From NCBI RefSeq assembly GCF_030326305.1, contig NZ_JACAKB010000006.1:1-36183 (forward strand): 36,183 nt of DNA, in the 5' to 3' direction. The stretch is from Myroides odoratimimus (GTDB lineage Bacteria; Bacteroidota; Bacteroidia; Flavobacteriales; Flavobacteriaceae). The notes under the pieces are model-generated. The model did not search any database, was not told the DNA's origin, and saw only the letters and a program-made list of their open reading frames with translations. Of this stretch, positions 23,363 to 33,713 are shown piece by piece; the first letter of the stretch is position 1, and each line of letters starts with the position of its first letter. Position numbers and translations under genes: made by a program.

Positions 23363-26300
23363 TTGATGATGAGTGGTCTTGCTTTTTCTCAAGTTGGTAT
23401 AGGAGTGAGAGCACCTCATAAATCAGCATTATTAGAGGTGAAAGCTAGTGAAGGGGATTATAGAGGGGTATTAATACCTCGTATTCCTTTAAAAAGCTTA
23501 ACGGATAAATCATTTATTAATAAAGGGGATGTAGCAGAGAGTTTGTTAGTGTTTAACACGACTACTAAAGAAGGTCTTGCTCCAGGATTCTATTATTGGA
23601 AAGGTACTGAATGGGTAAGATTACTTAATAATCAGGATGTTATAGATAATATAGATAACTTTCCTAGAAATAAGGTTTTAGGGGTAGAAGGGGAGAGTTT
23701 AGTATTAACAGATACAAAAGGGCATACTGTTAATACACCTATAAAAGACCTTAATATCGTTACAACTATTAAAGATAACAAAGACGGTACATATACCTAT
23801 ACGAACGAGGCTGGAGTCACCCAGACTATAGATATAAGTGGAAGTGTGATAAATAATATCACAACTATTCTTCAAGACGAAACTGTCATCAATGAAATTT
23901 ACAATAACGTTGCTGCAAAAGGTAAAGAGTTAAAAACGGCAGATAGTTCTATCTTAGTAGAAGGTGGATTAAAGGCAGTTTTAAATGAAACGAAGATATC
24001 GGTAGCTAATAAGGGAATTACAACAGCTAAGCTGTCGCCTGGAGGTAATAAACAATTACTTATAACTGATGCAACAGGACAAGTGAAATGGGTAAGTGCA
24101 TCAGACGAGGTAATTAAAGAAGCGATTAAGCTAAATGAAAAGGTTACCATATTACAGAATAATCAGGATGGTACATTTGTGTATTATAATGAGAATGGAA
24201 TAGATGAGAATGGAGGTTTAATTCAAGGAAAAGGAGTATTCTTCGATGCCAATACACTGAGAATAGAGGAGAGAAAAGGAGAAAAAGGAAAGGGAATCTT
24301 CGATTTTTATGATGGTAAAACAACCAAGGACAAACCTTTAATGACAATTAGTACTCGTGCAAATTCGATTGTATTTGAGAATGATAACTCAGTGATAGAA
24401 GGTGATAATTTACAAGATGTTATTAATAATATCATTACTAAGATAGAAATTGCACAAGGTAAACCTGCTGATATCAAAGGAAAAGGAATCTTGATTAACG
24501 ATAATGCTGTGTTGGCTGGTGCAGTATTAAAAGAGGTAATGTTAAGCATTGCTGATAATGCAATCTCAGAAACCAAAATAGTAGATGGGGCTGTTACCTC
24601 TTATAAGTTAAGAGATGGTGCTGTTATACCTGAAAAAATTGCGCCAGGAAAGGATAAGTATATCTTAGTAACTAAAAATAAAAAGGTAGAGTGGGTACCT
24701 GCTACTGATCAAATTATTCAAGATGTTGTTAAACAGAATGAAACGGTTACGGTATTAAATGTTAACCCTGATGGGACATTTACTTACCAAAATGAAGATG
24801 ATATTAAAAAGGGTAACCCAGGAGTAGAATTTGATGCAAATACACTTTCTATCAGTGATGATGGTAAAGGAAAGTATGTGTTTACTGATGGTAAAGGTCC
24901 CTTAGCTACCATAGATATTAAGGGAACAGTGATCACTAATATCGATGAGATACTCAATAATGCAACGGTTCAAAACACAATTTTTAAAACGGTAGCAGCT
25001 AATGGTCAAAAATTAGAGGCAGAAGATACTTCTATCCAGATTACTGGTGGAGATAAGGCTGTCTTGGCAAACACAAAGATTTCGGTTGCTCCAAAGGGGA
25101 TTAGTACAGATAAAATAGAACCAGGTACTGATAAGTATTTATTGGTTACTAAAGACGGAGAGGTAGAGTGGGTACCTGCTACTGATTCAATTATTCAAGA
25201 TGTTGTCAAACAGAATGAAACGGTTACGGTATTAGATGTTAACCCTGATGGGACATTTACTTATCGAAATGAAGATGATATTAAAAATGGGGGTGCTGGT
25301 GTAGTGTTTAATGCGAATACACTAAAAATAGAGGAACAGAATGGAAAGAAAGGAGTTTATGTTTTCTATGATGGACAGACTTCTCTGACTGCACCTTTAA
25401 TGACTATTGATGTCGCAGGAGCAGTAATTGAGAATATCAATGAGATATTAAATGACACTACGGTACAGAATAATATTTATAATACAGTAGCTGCTAAGGG
25501 AAAAGCAGTGACTTCACCAAGTACCTCGATAGCTATAGGGAAACAGGGAGATAAAGCTGTACTCAATGAGATGACCTTAGATATCGCTGTAGATGGGGTA
25601 AGTACTGAAATGATTCAGGATAAAGCAGTGACTCCTGCCAAACTACAAGGGGGTACTGTAGGACAGCTTTTGGTAACGAATGTCAACAATGAGGCTAAGT
25701 GGGTAGATGCGACAGATGAAGTGATCAAAGAATTCTTGAAAGGGAATCAAGCGATTACAGAATTAGTCGACTTGGGTACTGGTCAGTTTACTTATTTTAA
25801 TGAAGCTGACTACGATGCAGATGGCAATCGAAAACCAGGAGCTACGGGAATTACCTTTGATGCAAATACATTGCGTATTGATGAAGTTAAAGGGGCTAAT
25901 GGAAAGGGAAATGGGGTTTATAACTTCTACGATAAATCAAAAGATACGCCTATAGGAACGGTCAATGTAACGCAAAACGTTATTGATAATATCACTACTA
26001 TTTTTAATAGTAATGAGGTTAAAAATGAAGTAATCGCAACGATTAATTCAAGTGCTAAAAGTGTTACAAGTACCGATCAGTCGATTGCGGTAACCGGAGG
26101 AGACAAAGCTACTCTGCAAAATGTAATTGTTACTATCGCTGAAAAAGGAGTGAAAACAAAGCATATCGCAGATGGACAAGTAACAAGTGCTAAGATCAGT
26201 TCGGAAGGAGCTGTAAAAGGAACAGTCTTGACTGCTGATGGATTAGGAAAGGCGAGCTTTGCAACGGCTACAGAAACTGTAGCGCCAGCTATGAGAGGAA

Positions 26301-29300
26301 ATTTAGTAGGTGAGGAAGAAGTAATCAAGGTAGAAGGCGGAAACAAAGTTTTATATGGTGATGACAACAAAAATGTAAAGGTTTCTATTGTTGCTGGAGG
26401 AATTACAAGTGCGCATATCAAGAATGAGACGATAGAAAATAATGATATCAAAAATAAAACCATTCAGGCTGGTAAATTAGACGCTACAGGAGCAACACAA
26501 GGAGCTGTGGCAACTGTAAATGCGGATGGCACAGTGTCTTATTTACCTGTTACGTCAGCTACTATTTCGAATAAAGGTGATATAGCTACTACTGATGGTA
26601 TTAGTGTAGACGATGGAACTGGAAAGGTTTTAGGTAATGTGACTTTAGGATTGACTGATGGGCAGGTGGCACCGACTAAATTAACCCCTGGGAAAGACAA
26701 TAGTCTATTGGTGACCAAAGCGGGAAAAGCACACTGGGTAGAAGCTACTGACGATATCATCAAAGATATAGTAAATAGTAAGGAGACTATAACAGTCTTG
26801 AAAAATGAAGGGAAAGGAATTTATACTTATTTTAATGAGGAGGCTGTAAAGAATAATACGGCAGGTGTAACTATTGATGTAAATTCACTTTCTATCGATA
26901 GTAGTAATCCAGGCGTATATGTCTTTAAAGATCTGTCTTCAGATAACCCTTTAGCTACTATAAATATTGCTACAGATGTTATTAATTCAATTGTAACTAT
27001 TCTTGGTGATACTGATGTAAAGACTGAGGTTTACAATATAATAGCAGCACAAGGAAAAGCGATAACTTCTACAGATGGTTCATTGGCCATTCCAGTTGGT
27101 AATAAAGCTGGTTTAGAAGGACTAAATATTGGAATTGCCACTGATGGAGTTAAAACAACTCATATTGCTGATAAACAAATAACAGCTGCTAAATTAGTAG
27201 CTGATGGAACTAACCAAGAAGGATTTGTGGCAACAGTGAATGGGGATGGCACAGTAAGTTATAAGTCAGTAATAGATACCGATGTATCGAGTAAAGCCGC
27301 TGCACTTAAAACGGATAATATCATTCAAGTTGACGGGGTAAATTCAAAAGGTGGAGTGTTATTCTCTGAGGCTACTTTAAGTATTAGAGAAGGTGGTATT
27401 GATACTACTCAATTAGCTGATAATGCTGTAAAAGACAGTAAAATAGCTGATGGAGCTGTGACAACTACTAAAATAGTTGATCACGCTGTTACTGCTACTA
27501 AGATTTCTTCTGAAGGTGTTGGTGAAAAGAGAATATTGGTAAGTGGACCTGGCAATACTGTAGTTTGGAAAGAAATGGGAGATTTTGAAGAAATTTCCTC
27601 AGGAAATTTGACTACTGATGATATTATCACGATGAGTACGGACGGCAAAGGAACAATTTTAAAAGATGTAACGTTAGGTATTGCTGATCAAAGTATAACA
27701 AAAGAAAAACTGAGTTCTGTTAAAACCACAGGAGACAATGAGACTGGAGATTTACTATTGGTGACAGATGGCAACGGAGGTTTTAAATATATTTCTAAAT
27801 CCTTAGTAGATACGCCTTCTGGAGACTTAACTTCAGCAGAAACACTGAGTATAGGCGACGGGAAAGACGCTGTATTAAAAAACGTTACTATTGAGGTAAA
27901 AGACAAGGGAATTAGTACTGGAAAATTAGCAGATGGGGCAGTTACGATAACTAAAATGTCTTCTGAAACCGCTGCTGAAAACTCGGTGTTAACTGCAGAT
28001 GGGCAAGGTAATGTAGCTTATAAGAAAATAAGTGAAAGTGCCTTCGAAGGATCGGAAGCAGATTTGATATCAGATGGTTCGTTAGCTATTCCTTTAAACA
28101 ATAAAGCAGTTTTAAAAGCGACAACTATTGGTATTGGAGAAAAAGGAGTTAAAACAAAACACATTGCTGACGAGAATGTAACTGTAGCTAAAGTAAAAGG
28201 TGGCGTTGCTAAGCAGTTATTAATTACGAATGAAGGAGGGAAGGCACAATGGGTTGATGCATCGGATCCAATTATAAAAGAAATCGTAAAGGTTAATGAA
28301 CAGATAACAGTATTGACAGATAATCAGGACGGTACATTTACTTATCAGAACGAGGAGGATATAGCGAATGGTTCTGCAGGTATTACATTCAATGCCAATA
28401 CGCTGACTATTACTGATAATGGAAAAGGAGAGTATGTGTTCACTGATAAATCGGGGACCGGAGCTTTAGCTACCATTGATATTCAAGCTACAATTATCAA
28501 TAATATCACGGAGCTCTTACAAGATGTAAATGTCAAAGAAGAGATTTACAATATCATTGCGGGGCAAGGTAAAAAAGTGTCTGAAGGAGATGCTATTGCA
28601 ATTATAGGTGGAGATAAGGCTGCATTAGAAGAAATGACAATTGGATTAAAAGACGGAGGGGTCACTACTGCTAAAATATCTTCTACTGGAGCTGATAAAA
28701 ATACTGTATTAACAGCAGATGGACAGGGTAACGTGGCTTATGTGAAGCTTAGTGAAAGTGCCTTTGAAGGAAAAGGTGCTAATCTAACATCAGATGGATC
28801 ATTAGTTATTCCAGAAGGAGAGGGATCAGTTTTAAAAGCAACAACTATAGGGATTGCTCTAGAAGGAGTAAAGAGTGAACATATTGCTGATAAAAATGTT
28901 ACTACATCAAAAATAAGTAGTGATACTTTGGCAGCAGGTAGAGTATTGACAACTGATGGAAATGGAGGAGCAGAGTTTCAAACTTTAAGAGAAGTTCTGG
29001 GTGACCACGGGAAGGCTTTAACAGGTGATACTGCCATTCACGTAGAGGGAGGAGATCACGCGACGTTAAATGATGTAAAGCTTACCCTTAATAATAACAG
29101 TATTACAAATGAAAAGCTGGCACTTAACGCGGTAGCAAATACTAATATCCAAGAAGGAGCTGTAACTGCTGGTAAAATAGCAGGAGAAAAGCAGAGAACT
29201 ATCTTGATTACGGATGAGTATGGAACTGTGAGATGGGCAGATGCAAATGCCAATGTGATAGAAGATATTGTAGGGCATACAGAATCACTGACTGTATTAA

Positions 29301-32300
29301 GGGACAACAATGATGGAACCTTTACTTATTTTGCCGAAAATCAAGTGGATAACAAAGGGAATATTAAGGATGGAGCTGTAGGTGTGACCTTTAATGCCAA
29401 TACGTTAAGTGTTGATAATTCGACTCCTGGTATCTATGTGTTAAAAGATAAGTCAAAGGCGAATAACGGTGTCGTTGGAACAATAGATACGCGTGCAAGT
29501 CATATTATTTTTGAAGGAGATGTTTCATATACTTCTGTAGAAGAGGCTATTACAAATATCACGCAAAAAATAGAACAGTTAGAGAAAATCGAAATAGATA
29601 AAGAAGGGCTGTCGGGTGATGGAATCTTAGTCAATGGCAAAGCATCTGAAGAAGATGTGCTATTGAAAAAAGTGAACCTAAGTATTGCTGATGACGCAAT
29701 TACTACTTCAAAGATTGCTGATGGGCATGTAACTCCTCAAAAAATAAAAGCGGGGAATGCTAAACAATTGTTGGTTACAAACGCAGCAGGCAAAGCAGAA
29801 TGGGTAGATGCTACTGATGCTATTGCAATTAATGAGAAGGTAACTCTGCTTACTGATAATCAAGACGGTACTTTCACCTATCAGAATGAGGACGATATCG
29901 CCAATGGAGGCAGTGGAGTTAAATTTGATGCGAATACGTTAAAAATTGAGGTAATAGGCAAAGGAAAATACGAGTTTTACGATAAGTCGCAAGATGATCC
30001 TTTAGCAACGATAGATGTTACTCACGATGTCATTGAAAATATCTTAGAGATTATTAAAGAAGTAAATGTACAAGAGGAGATCTATAAGGTAATAGCAGCT
30101 AAAGGGAAAGCAGTTTCTACTGATAATTCTATTCAAGTAGTCGGGGGAGAGCAAGCGGCATTACATGAAATGACAATCTCTCTGAGAGATGAAGGAGTAA
30201 CGGCTGAAAAGATAAAGGCAAAGGCAGTTACAGAGGATAAATTATTTGCAGGAGCAAATAAGAAAGGCTATGTGCCAGTGGTTCAGTCAGATGGAAGTGT
30301 GAAATATCAGCCAATGTCTGCAGTAGTGGCAGGAGAGATGCTGACCGTAGATTCTTCATTAAAAATCACAGGTGATGCATCCAAGGCTGTATTGCAAAAA
30401 ATAGATTTGGAAGTAAATGAGGGAGGAATAGAAACTAAGCATCTTCACAATCTTTCTGTAACGACAGATAAAATTAGTTCTAAGCAAGCTGATGTCATTG
30501 CTAAAAAAGGAGATATTCTTGCTGCAGATGGTTCAGGGAATGCTGCTTTTTATTCTTCTAATGAAATTATCAAATCTGCTAATCAAGGAGATTTAATAGG
30601 TGAGTCAGGTGTGATTGCTGTAAAAGGAGGTGAGAATGTCTTGTTTGGAGATGAAACAAAGCAAGCTGAAATATCGATCAGAACAGGTGGAATCAAAGGA
30701 GGTGATAAGGGACATATCGCAGCAGGGACTATTCAAAATTCGAATATTGCTAATCAGAGTATTACAGCAACAAAGTTGAATGCAGAAGCAGCGCAAGAAG
30801 GAACTGTAGCGACAGTAGGTGCTGGTGGTACTGTAAGTTATCAACCGATTACTACTACTGCTATTGTGAATAAAGGAGAAATTAAGACGGATAATATTAT
30901 TTCTGTAGATAACGGTGTAGATAAAGTATTTGCAGATGTAATGCTTGGGTTAAACGACAACTCTGTTACTCCTGCTAAATTAAGTGCAGATGGTGCAGCT
31001 ACAGGAACCGTAGCGACAGTAGGAGCAAATGGTTTGGTATCTTATCAACCGATTTCTACCCAGGTGATTTCAAATAAAGGAAGCTTGACAACAGATGAGG
31101 TTATCGTCGTAGATAATGGCGTAGATAAGTTGTTGGGAGATATGAGATTGAGTATTAAAAACAAGGGGATAACCAATGATCAGTTAGCTGATAAATCGGT
31201 TACTGCAGAAAATATTTCATCAAAGGGAATCGGTGAAAAGAGAGTCTTAATCAGTGGAAAGAATGACGAGGTTGTATGGGGTGAATTAGGAGATATTGTG
31301 ACTAATACAGCAGGGAATTTGACTACAGATGACATCATTGAAATGACCAAAGGAGATGGTGTTAATTCCTTATTAACTGATGTCGCATTGGGAATTAAAG
31401 ACAACAGTATTACACGAGATAAATTGAGTTCTATCGAAGGAGGTGCTCCGGTAGGCAAGGATAAGATCTTAGTAACAAATGATGCTGGAGGTTTTGATTT
31501 AGTAGATCAAAATGCTGTACAAGTAGGCGGTAAGGATTTAGCTTTAGGTGGGGCATTGGCATTCACCAAAGGAGATGGATTAAACACCGTATTGGTTGAA
31601 ACGGGAATAGATGTTAAAGCAAGTGGAATTACAAATGATAAAATAGCGCCAAGTGCAGTGACAGTTGATAAAATCTCTGCAGGTGAGGCAGCAGCGAATA
31701 CTGTATTAACTTCAGTAGGTCAAGGAAAAGTAGAGTATAAGGCATTGAGCAATACTGCTTTTGAAGGACAAGGTGTTGACTTAGAATCAGATGCTTCTAT
31801 TGTAGTGACAGAGAATAACAAAGCCTTGCTTAAGGCAGCAAATATTGCTATAGCGAAAGAGGGAGTAGATTCAAAACACCTCAAGGCTAAATCGGTGACT
31901 ACAGATAAGATTAGCTCTGTCAATGGTAAGAACAATTATGCAGCGGGAACATTCTTAACGGCAGATGGCCAAGGAGCAACGAGTTATCAAACGATGGATA
32001 AGATTGCCTCTACGCAAGGTAAGTCAATTACTTCTACAGGAAATTCTCTTGCTATAGAGGGGAATAAGGCTGCTTTACAAGATGTCAATATTGAGATAGC
32101 GAAAGATGGAGTGAAAACAAATCACATTGCAGATCGACAAGTAACTATTGACAAAATAGGATCTGGTGAAAATGGATCTGGGTTATTATTGGCAACCAAT
32201 GGTCAAGGTGGTGCAGAGTTTATCGATGCTGCAGTAGCTATATCTGACATCGGTAAGCCTTTAGGTAGCGGAACAGGTATCACGATTACAGGAGGTGGTA

Positions 32301-33637
32301 AAGAACATGCCTTATTAGGAGATGCAACAGTAAACATTTCAGAGAAAGGGGTAGGAGAAGCGCAATTAGCAGACAGTGCAGTTACTACCAGTAAAATCGC
32401 AATTAGGAATGTGACGTCTGATAAACTGAGTTCTAAGGAGAAAGATAAAGTGGTTGACAAAGGGAAGGTACTTACAGCCGATGGAAAAGGAGGAGTAGAA
32501 TATGCAAGTCCTGCGGGTGCGACAACTACAGGTGAGTTGATCGGCTCTGAAGTTATTAATGTGGTAAATGGAAAAGGAGCTGTGTTAAGTGATGTACAAT
32601 TAGATATCGTACAAAAATCAATAAAAGGAATTCATATAGAAGATGGTACAATTACTACAAGTAAAATAGGTAAAGAGGCAATTAAAAATGGACAAATAGC
32701 TGCAAATGCAGTAGGAAGAAAAGAGATTTATCCAAGTAATATTGATGAAGGACATATGACTAATAACTCTATTAGTTCAAGAACTATACAATCTAATGCA
32801 GTAACAACTGAAAAAATAGATAATGAAGCTGTAACGAATGAAAAGATTCAAAACTTAGCTATTGATAACTTTAAAATTAAAAATGCTACAATTAGCGGAG
32901 GAAAATTGATAGATGGAGCAATAGAAGAGAAAAAGATTAAAGACGGGGCAGTAACAAAAGCTAAAATAAGTGCTGCAGGAGAAACTGTTGGTCATGTTCT
33001 TACAGTGGAGTCAGGAGGTAAGGTTGCTTTTAAAGCACCAACAGGTACAAATGTTTCAAAAGGGGACATAAAAAGTGGGCAGTCTATAGATGTTTTAGAT
33101 GGAAAAGGAGCTGTGTTAAGTGATGTTACTATTTCGGTTAAAAAATGGGGAATTGATACAGATCAGTTGGCTGGAGAAGCCGTGGGAACAGAAGAGTTAA
33201 AAGATAAGTCTGTTACAAATGAAAAGATTAGTTCGCATGGAGCACCAATAGATGAGGTACTGACTTCGGATGGAAAAGGAGGAGCTTTTTGGGCTCCAGT
33301 AAAAGGAGGTAATTCAAACAAAGCAGCAATGCCTAAGTTCTTTTATGCTCCTTCATTTTACGTAAGCGTGGAACCTGGGGAAAGTGCAACAATTAATGTT
33401 TATGGAGTTTATGAAGAGCAATTTGGAACACCTATGAAGGTAAATCCAAATGCTCAAACTAAATCGCTACCTGTCTTAGGAGAAACTGAATTAGATTATT
33501 ATGTATTGTACTATGACGAAGATGTATTCAGTGATGTAGAAATGTTAGATAATGGCAGATTAAAATACAAAGTAAAAAGTGGTGTGAGAACGACTACTGA
33601 AACATATTTTAATATTGCTTTTGGAGTTAGAGATTAA
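23363..33637 (+). CDS. Giant secreted repeat protein (fibre/adhesin-like)
   Basis: This is an uninterrupted frame of 3,424 codons from a TTG at 23363 (ATGs follow at 23366 and 23369). Comparison with the paralog at 35405 places the original start 10 codons upstream at 23333. There the codon is ATA, and only from that point is there a full signal peptide (Lys/Arg start, hydrophobic core, then SGLAFS before QVGIG). The mature N-terminus (VGIGVRAPHKSALLEV, then RGVLIPRIPL and LLVFNTTT) is a head module shared with the paralog. The body consists of recurring modules: GGxKAxL strands, G(I/V)xTxxIADxxVTxxKISS, VLTADGxGxV, WVxATDxxI and DGTFTYxNEDD (about eight copies of the last pair). A decapeptide run lies near 32620-32980. 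A distinct C-terminal domain (about the last 120 residues) starts at AAMPKFFYAPSF. No T9SS tail is evident. The AVTxxKI units resemble beta-helical phage tail fibres; function is unknown. Confidence 0.85.
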   Translation: MMMSGLAFSQVGIGVRAPHKSALLEVKASEGDYRGVLIPRIPLKSLTDKSFINKGDVAESLLVFNTTTKEGLAPGFYYWKGTEWVRLLNNQDVIDNIDNFPRNKVLGVEGESLVLTDTKGHTVNTPIKDLNIVTTIKDNKDGTYTYTNEAGVTQTIDISGSVINNITTILQDETVINEIYNNVAAKGKELKTADSSILVEGGLKAVLNETKISVANKGITTAKLSPGGNKQLLITDATGQVKWVSASDEVIKEAIKLNEKVTILQNNQDGTFVYYNENGIDENGGLIQGKGVFFDANTLRIEERKGEKGKGIFDFYDGKTTKDKPLMTISTRANSIVFENDNSVIEGDNLQDVINNIITKIEIAQGKPADIKGKGILINDNAVLAGAVLKEVMLSIADNAISETKIVDGAVTSYKLRDGAVIPEKIAPGKDKYILVTKNKKVEWVPATDQIIQDVVKQNETVTVLNVNPDGTFTYQNEDDIKKGNPGVEFDANTLSISDDGKGKYVFTDGKGPLATIDIKGTVITNIDEILNNATVQNTIFKTVAANGQKLEAEDTSIQITGGDKAVLANTKISVAPKGISTDKIEPGTDKYLLVTKDGEVEWVPATDSIIQDVVKQNETVTVLDVNPDGTFTYRNEDDIKNGGAGVVFNANTLKIEEQNGKKGVYVFYDGQTSLTAPLMTIDVAGAVIENINEILNDTTVQNNIYNTVAAKGKAVTSPSTSIAIGKQGDKAVLNEMTLDIAVDGVSTEMIQDKAVTPAKLQGGTVGQLLVTNVNNEAKWVDATDEVIKEFLKGNQAITELVDLGTGQFTYFNEADYDADGNRKPGATGITFDANTLRIDEVKGANGKGNGVYNFYDKSKDTPIGTVNVTQNVIDNITTIFNSNEVKNEVIATINSSAKSVTSTDQSIAVTGGDKATLQNVIVTIAEKGVKTKHIADGQVTSAKISSEGAVKGTVLTADGLGKASFATATETVAPAMRGNLVGEEEVIKVEGGNKVLYGDDNKNVKVSIVAGGITSAHIKNETIENNDIKNKTIQAGKLDATGATQGAVATVNADGTVSYLPVTSATISNKGDIATTDGISVDDGTGKVLGNVTLGLTDGQVAPTKLTPGKDNSLLVTKAGKAHWVEATDDIIKDIVNSKETITVLKNEGKGIYTYFNEEAVKNNTAGVTIDVNSLSIDSSNPGVYVFKDLSSDNPLATINIATDVINSIVTILGDTDVKTEVYNIIAAQGKAITSTDGSLAIPVGNKAGLEGLNIGIATDGVKTTHIADKQITAAKLVADGTNQEGFVATVNGDGTVSYKSVIDTDVSSKAAALKTDNIIQVDGVNSKGGVLFSEATLSIREGGIDTTQLADNAVKDSKIADGAVTTTKIVDHAVTATKISSEGVGEKRILVSGPGNTVVWKEMGDFEEISSGNLTTDDIITMSTDGKGTILKDVTLGIADQSITKEKLSSVKTTGDNETGDLLLVTDGNGGFKYISKSLVDTPSGDLTSAETLSIGDGKDAVLKNVTIEVKDKGISTGKLADGAVTITKMSSETAAENSVLTADGQGNVAYKKISESAFEGSEADLISDGSLAIPLNNKAVLKATTIGIGEKGVKTKHIADENVTVAKVKGGVAKQLLITNEGGKAQWVDASDPIIKEIVKVNEQITVLTDNQDGTFTYQNEEDIANGSAGITFNANTLTITDNGKGEYVFTDKSGTGALATIDIQATIINNITELLQDVNVKEEIYNIIAGQGKKVSEGDAIAIIGGDKAALEEMTIGLKDGGVTTAKISSTGADKNTVLTADGQGNVAYVKLSESAFEGKGANLTSDGSLVIPEGEGSVLKATTIGIALEGVKSEHIADKNVTTSKISSDTLAAGRVLTTDGNGGAEFQTLREVLGDHGKALTGDTAIHVEGGDHATLNDVKLTLNNNSITNEKLALNAVANTNIQEGAVTAGKIAGEKQRTILITDEYGTVRWADANANVIEDIVGHTESLTVLRDNNDGTFTYFAENQVDNKGNIKDGAVGVTFNANTLSVDNSTPGIYVLKDKSKANNGVVGTIDTRASHIIFEGDVSYTSVEEAITNITQKIEQLEKIEIDKEGLSGDGILVNGKASEEDVLLKKVNLSIADDAITTSKIADGHVTPQKIKAGNAKQLLVTNAAGKAEWVDATDAIAINEKVTLLTDNQDGTFTYQNEDDIANGGSGVKFDANTLKIEVIGKGKYEFYDKSQDDPLATIDVTHDVIENILEIIKEVNVQEEIYKVIAAKGKAVSTDNSIQVVGGEQAALHEMTISLRDEGVTAEKIKAKAVTEDKLFAGANKKGYVPVVQSDGSVKYQPMSAVVAGEMLTVDSSLKITGDASKAVLQKIDLEVNEGGIETKHLHNLSVTTDKISSKQADVIAKKGDILAADGSGNAAFYSSNEIIKSANQGDLIGESGVIAVKGGENVLFGDETKQAEISIRTGGIKGGDKGHIAAGTIQNSNIANQSITATKLNAEAAQEGTVATVGAGGTVSYQPITTTAIVNKGEIKTDNIISVDNGVDKVFADVMLGLNDNSVTPAKLSADGAATGTVATVGANGLVSYQPISTQVISNKGSLTTDEVIVVDNGVDKLLGDMRLSIKNKGITNDQLADKSVTAENISSKGIGEKRVLISGKNDEVVWGELGDIVTNTAGNLTTDDIIEMTKGDGVNSLLTDVALGIKDNSITRDKLSSIEGGAPVGKDKILVTNDAGGFDLVDQNAVQVGGKDLALGGALAFTKGDGLNTVLVETGIDVKASGITNDKIAPSAVTVDKISAGEAAANTVLTSVGQGKVEYKALSNTAFEGQGVDLESDASIVVTENNKALLKAANIAIAKEGVDSKHLKAKSVTTDKISSVNGKNNYAAGTFLTADGQGATSYQTMDKIASTQGKSITSTGNSLAIEGNKAALQDVNIEIAKDGVKTNHIADRQVTIDKIGSGENGSGLLLATNGQGGAEFIDAAVAISDIGKPLGSGTGITITGGGKEHALLGDATVNISEKGVGEAQLADSAVTTSKIAIRNVTSDKLSSKEKDKVVDKGKVLTADGKGGVEYASPAGATTTGELIGSEVINVVNGKGAVLSDVQLDIVQKSIKGIHIEDGTITTSKIGKEAIKNGQIAANAVGRKEIYPSNIDEGHMTNNSISSRTIQSNAVTTEKIDNEAVTNEKIQNLAIDNFKIKNATISGGKLIDGAIEEKKIKDGAVTKAKISAAGETVGHVLTVESGGKVAFKAPTGTNVSKGDIKSGQSIDVLDGKGAVLSDVTISVKKWGIDTDQLAGEAVGTEELKDKSVTNEKISSHGAPIDEVLTSDGKGGAFWAPVKGGNSNKAAMPKFFYAPSFYVSVEPGESATINVYGVYEEQFGTPMKVNPNAQTKSLPVLGETELDYYVLYYDEDVFSDVEMLDNGRLKYKVKSGVRTTTETYFNIAFGVRD
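24660..25310 (+). repeat. Near-identical 475-bp-spaced duplication within the giant gene
   Basis: The segment around 24687-24810 and the one around 25162-25285 differ at only a handful of bases. Both encode EWVPATD, then IIQDVVKQNETVTVL and PDGTFTY, followed by NEDDIK. Other copies of the module are much more diverged, so this pair arose by recent duplication or gene conversion. Confidence 0.8.
32617..32980 (+). repeat. Decapeptide repeat run near the C-terminus of the giant protein
   Basis: About twelve consecutive units of roughly 10 residues follow the pattern xxAVTxxKIx, for example AVTTEKIDNE, AVTNEKIQNL, AIDNFKIKNA and AIEEKKIKDG. This regular period, with Ile/Val at fixed places, fits a beta-helical or triple-stranded shaft. 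Confidence 0.7.
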
Positions 33638-33648
33638 TATACTTAATG

Positions 33649-33685
33649 AAAGCCTATTTTTAAGATAAAGAAAAATAGGCTTTTA
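33649..33685 (+). terminator. Terminator between the giant gene and the lectin gene
   Basis: AAAGCCTATTTTT pairs perfectly with AAAAATAGGCTTT around a 9-base loop, with four T residues at the 3' side. It lies within the 76-bp gap, so the lectin gene needs its own promoter or read-through. Confidence 0.8.
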
Positions 33686-33713
33686 GTGTTAAATGAATTT
33701 AATATATAAAAGA

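Noticed and set aside
23899-32460. Many antisense frames of 65-130 codons within the giant gene
   Set aside because: They lie opposite a continuous repeat-coding frame, have low-complexity Ser/Leu/Val composition, recur because the repeats recur, and show no start signals or family resemblance.
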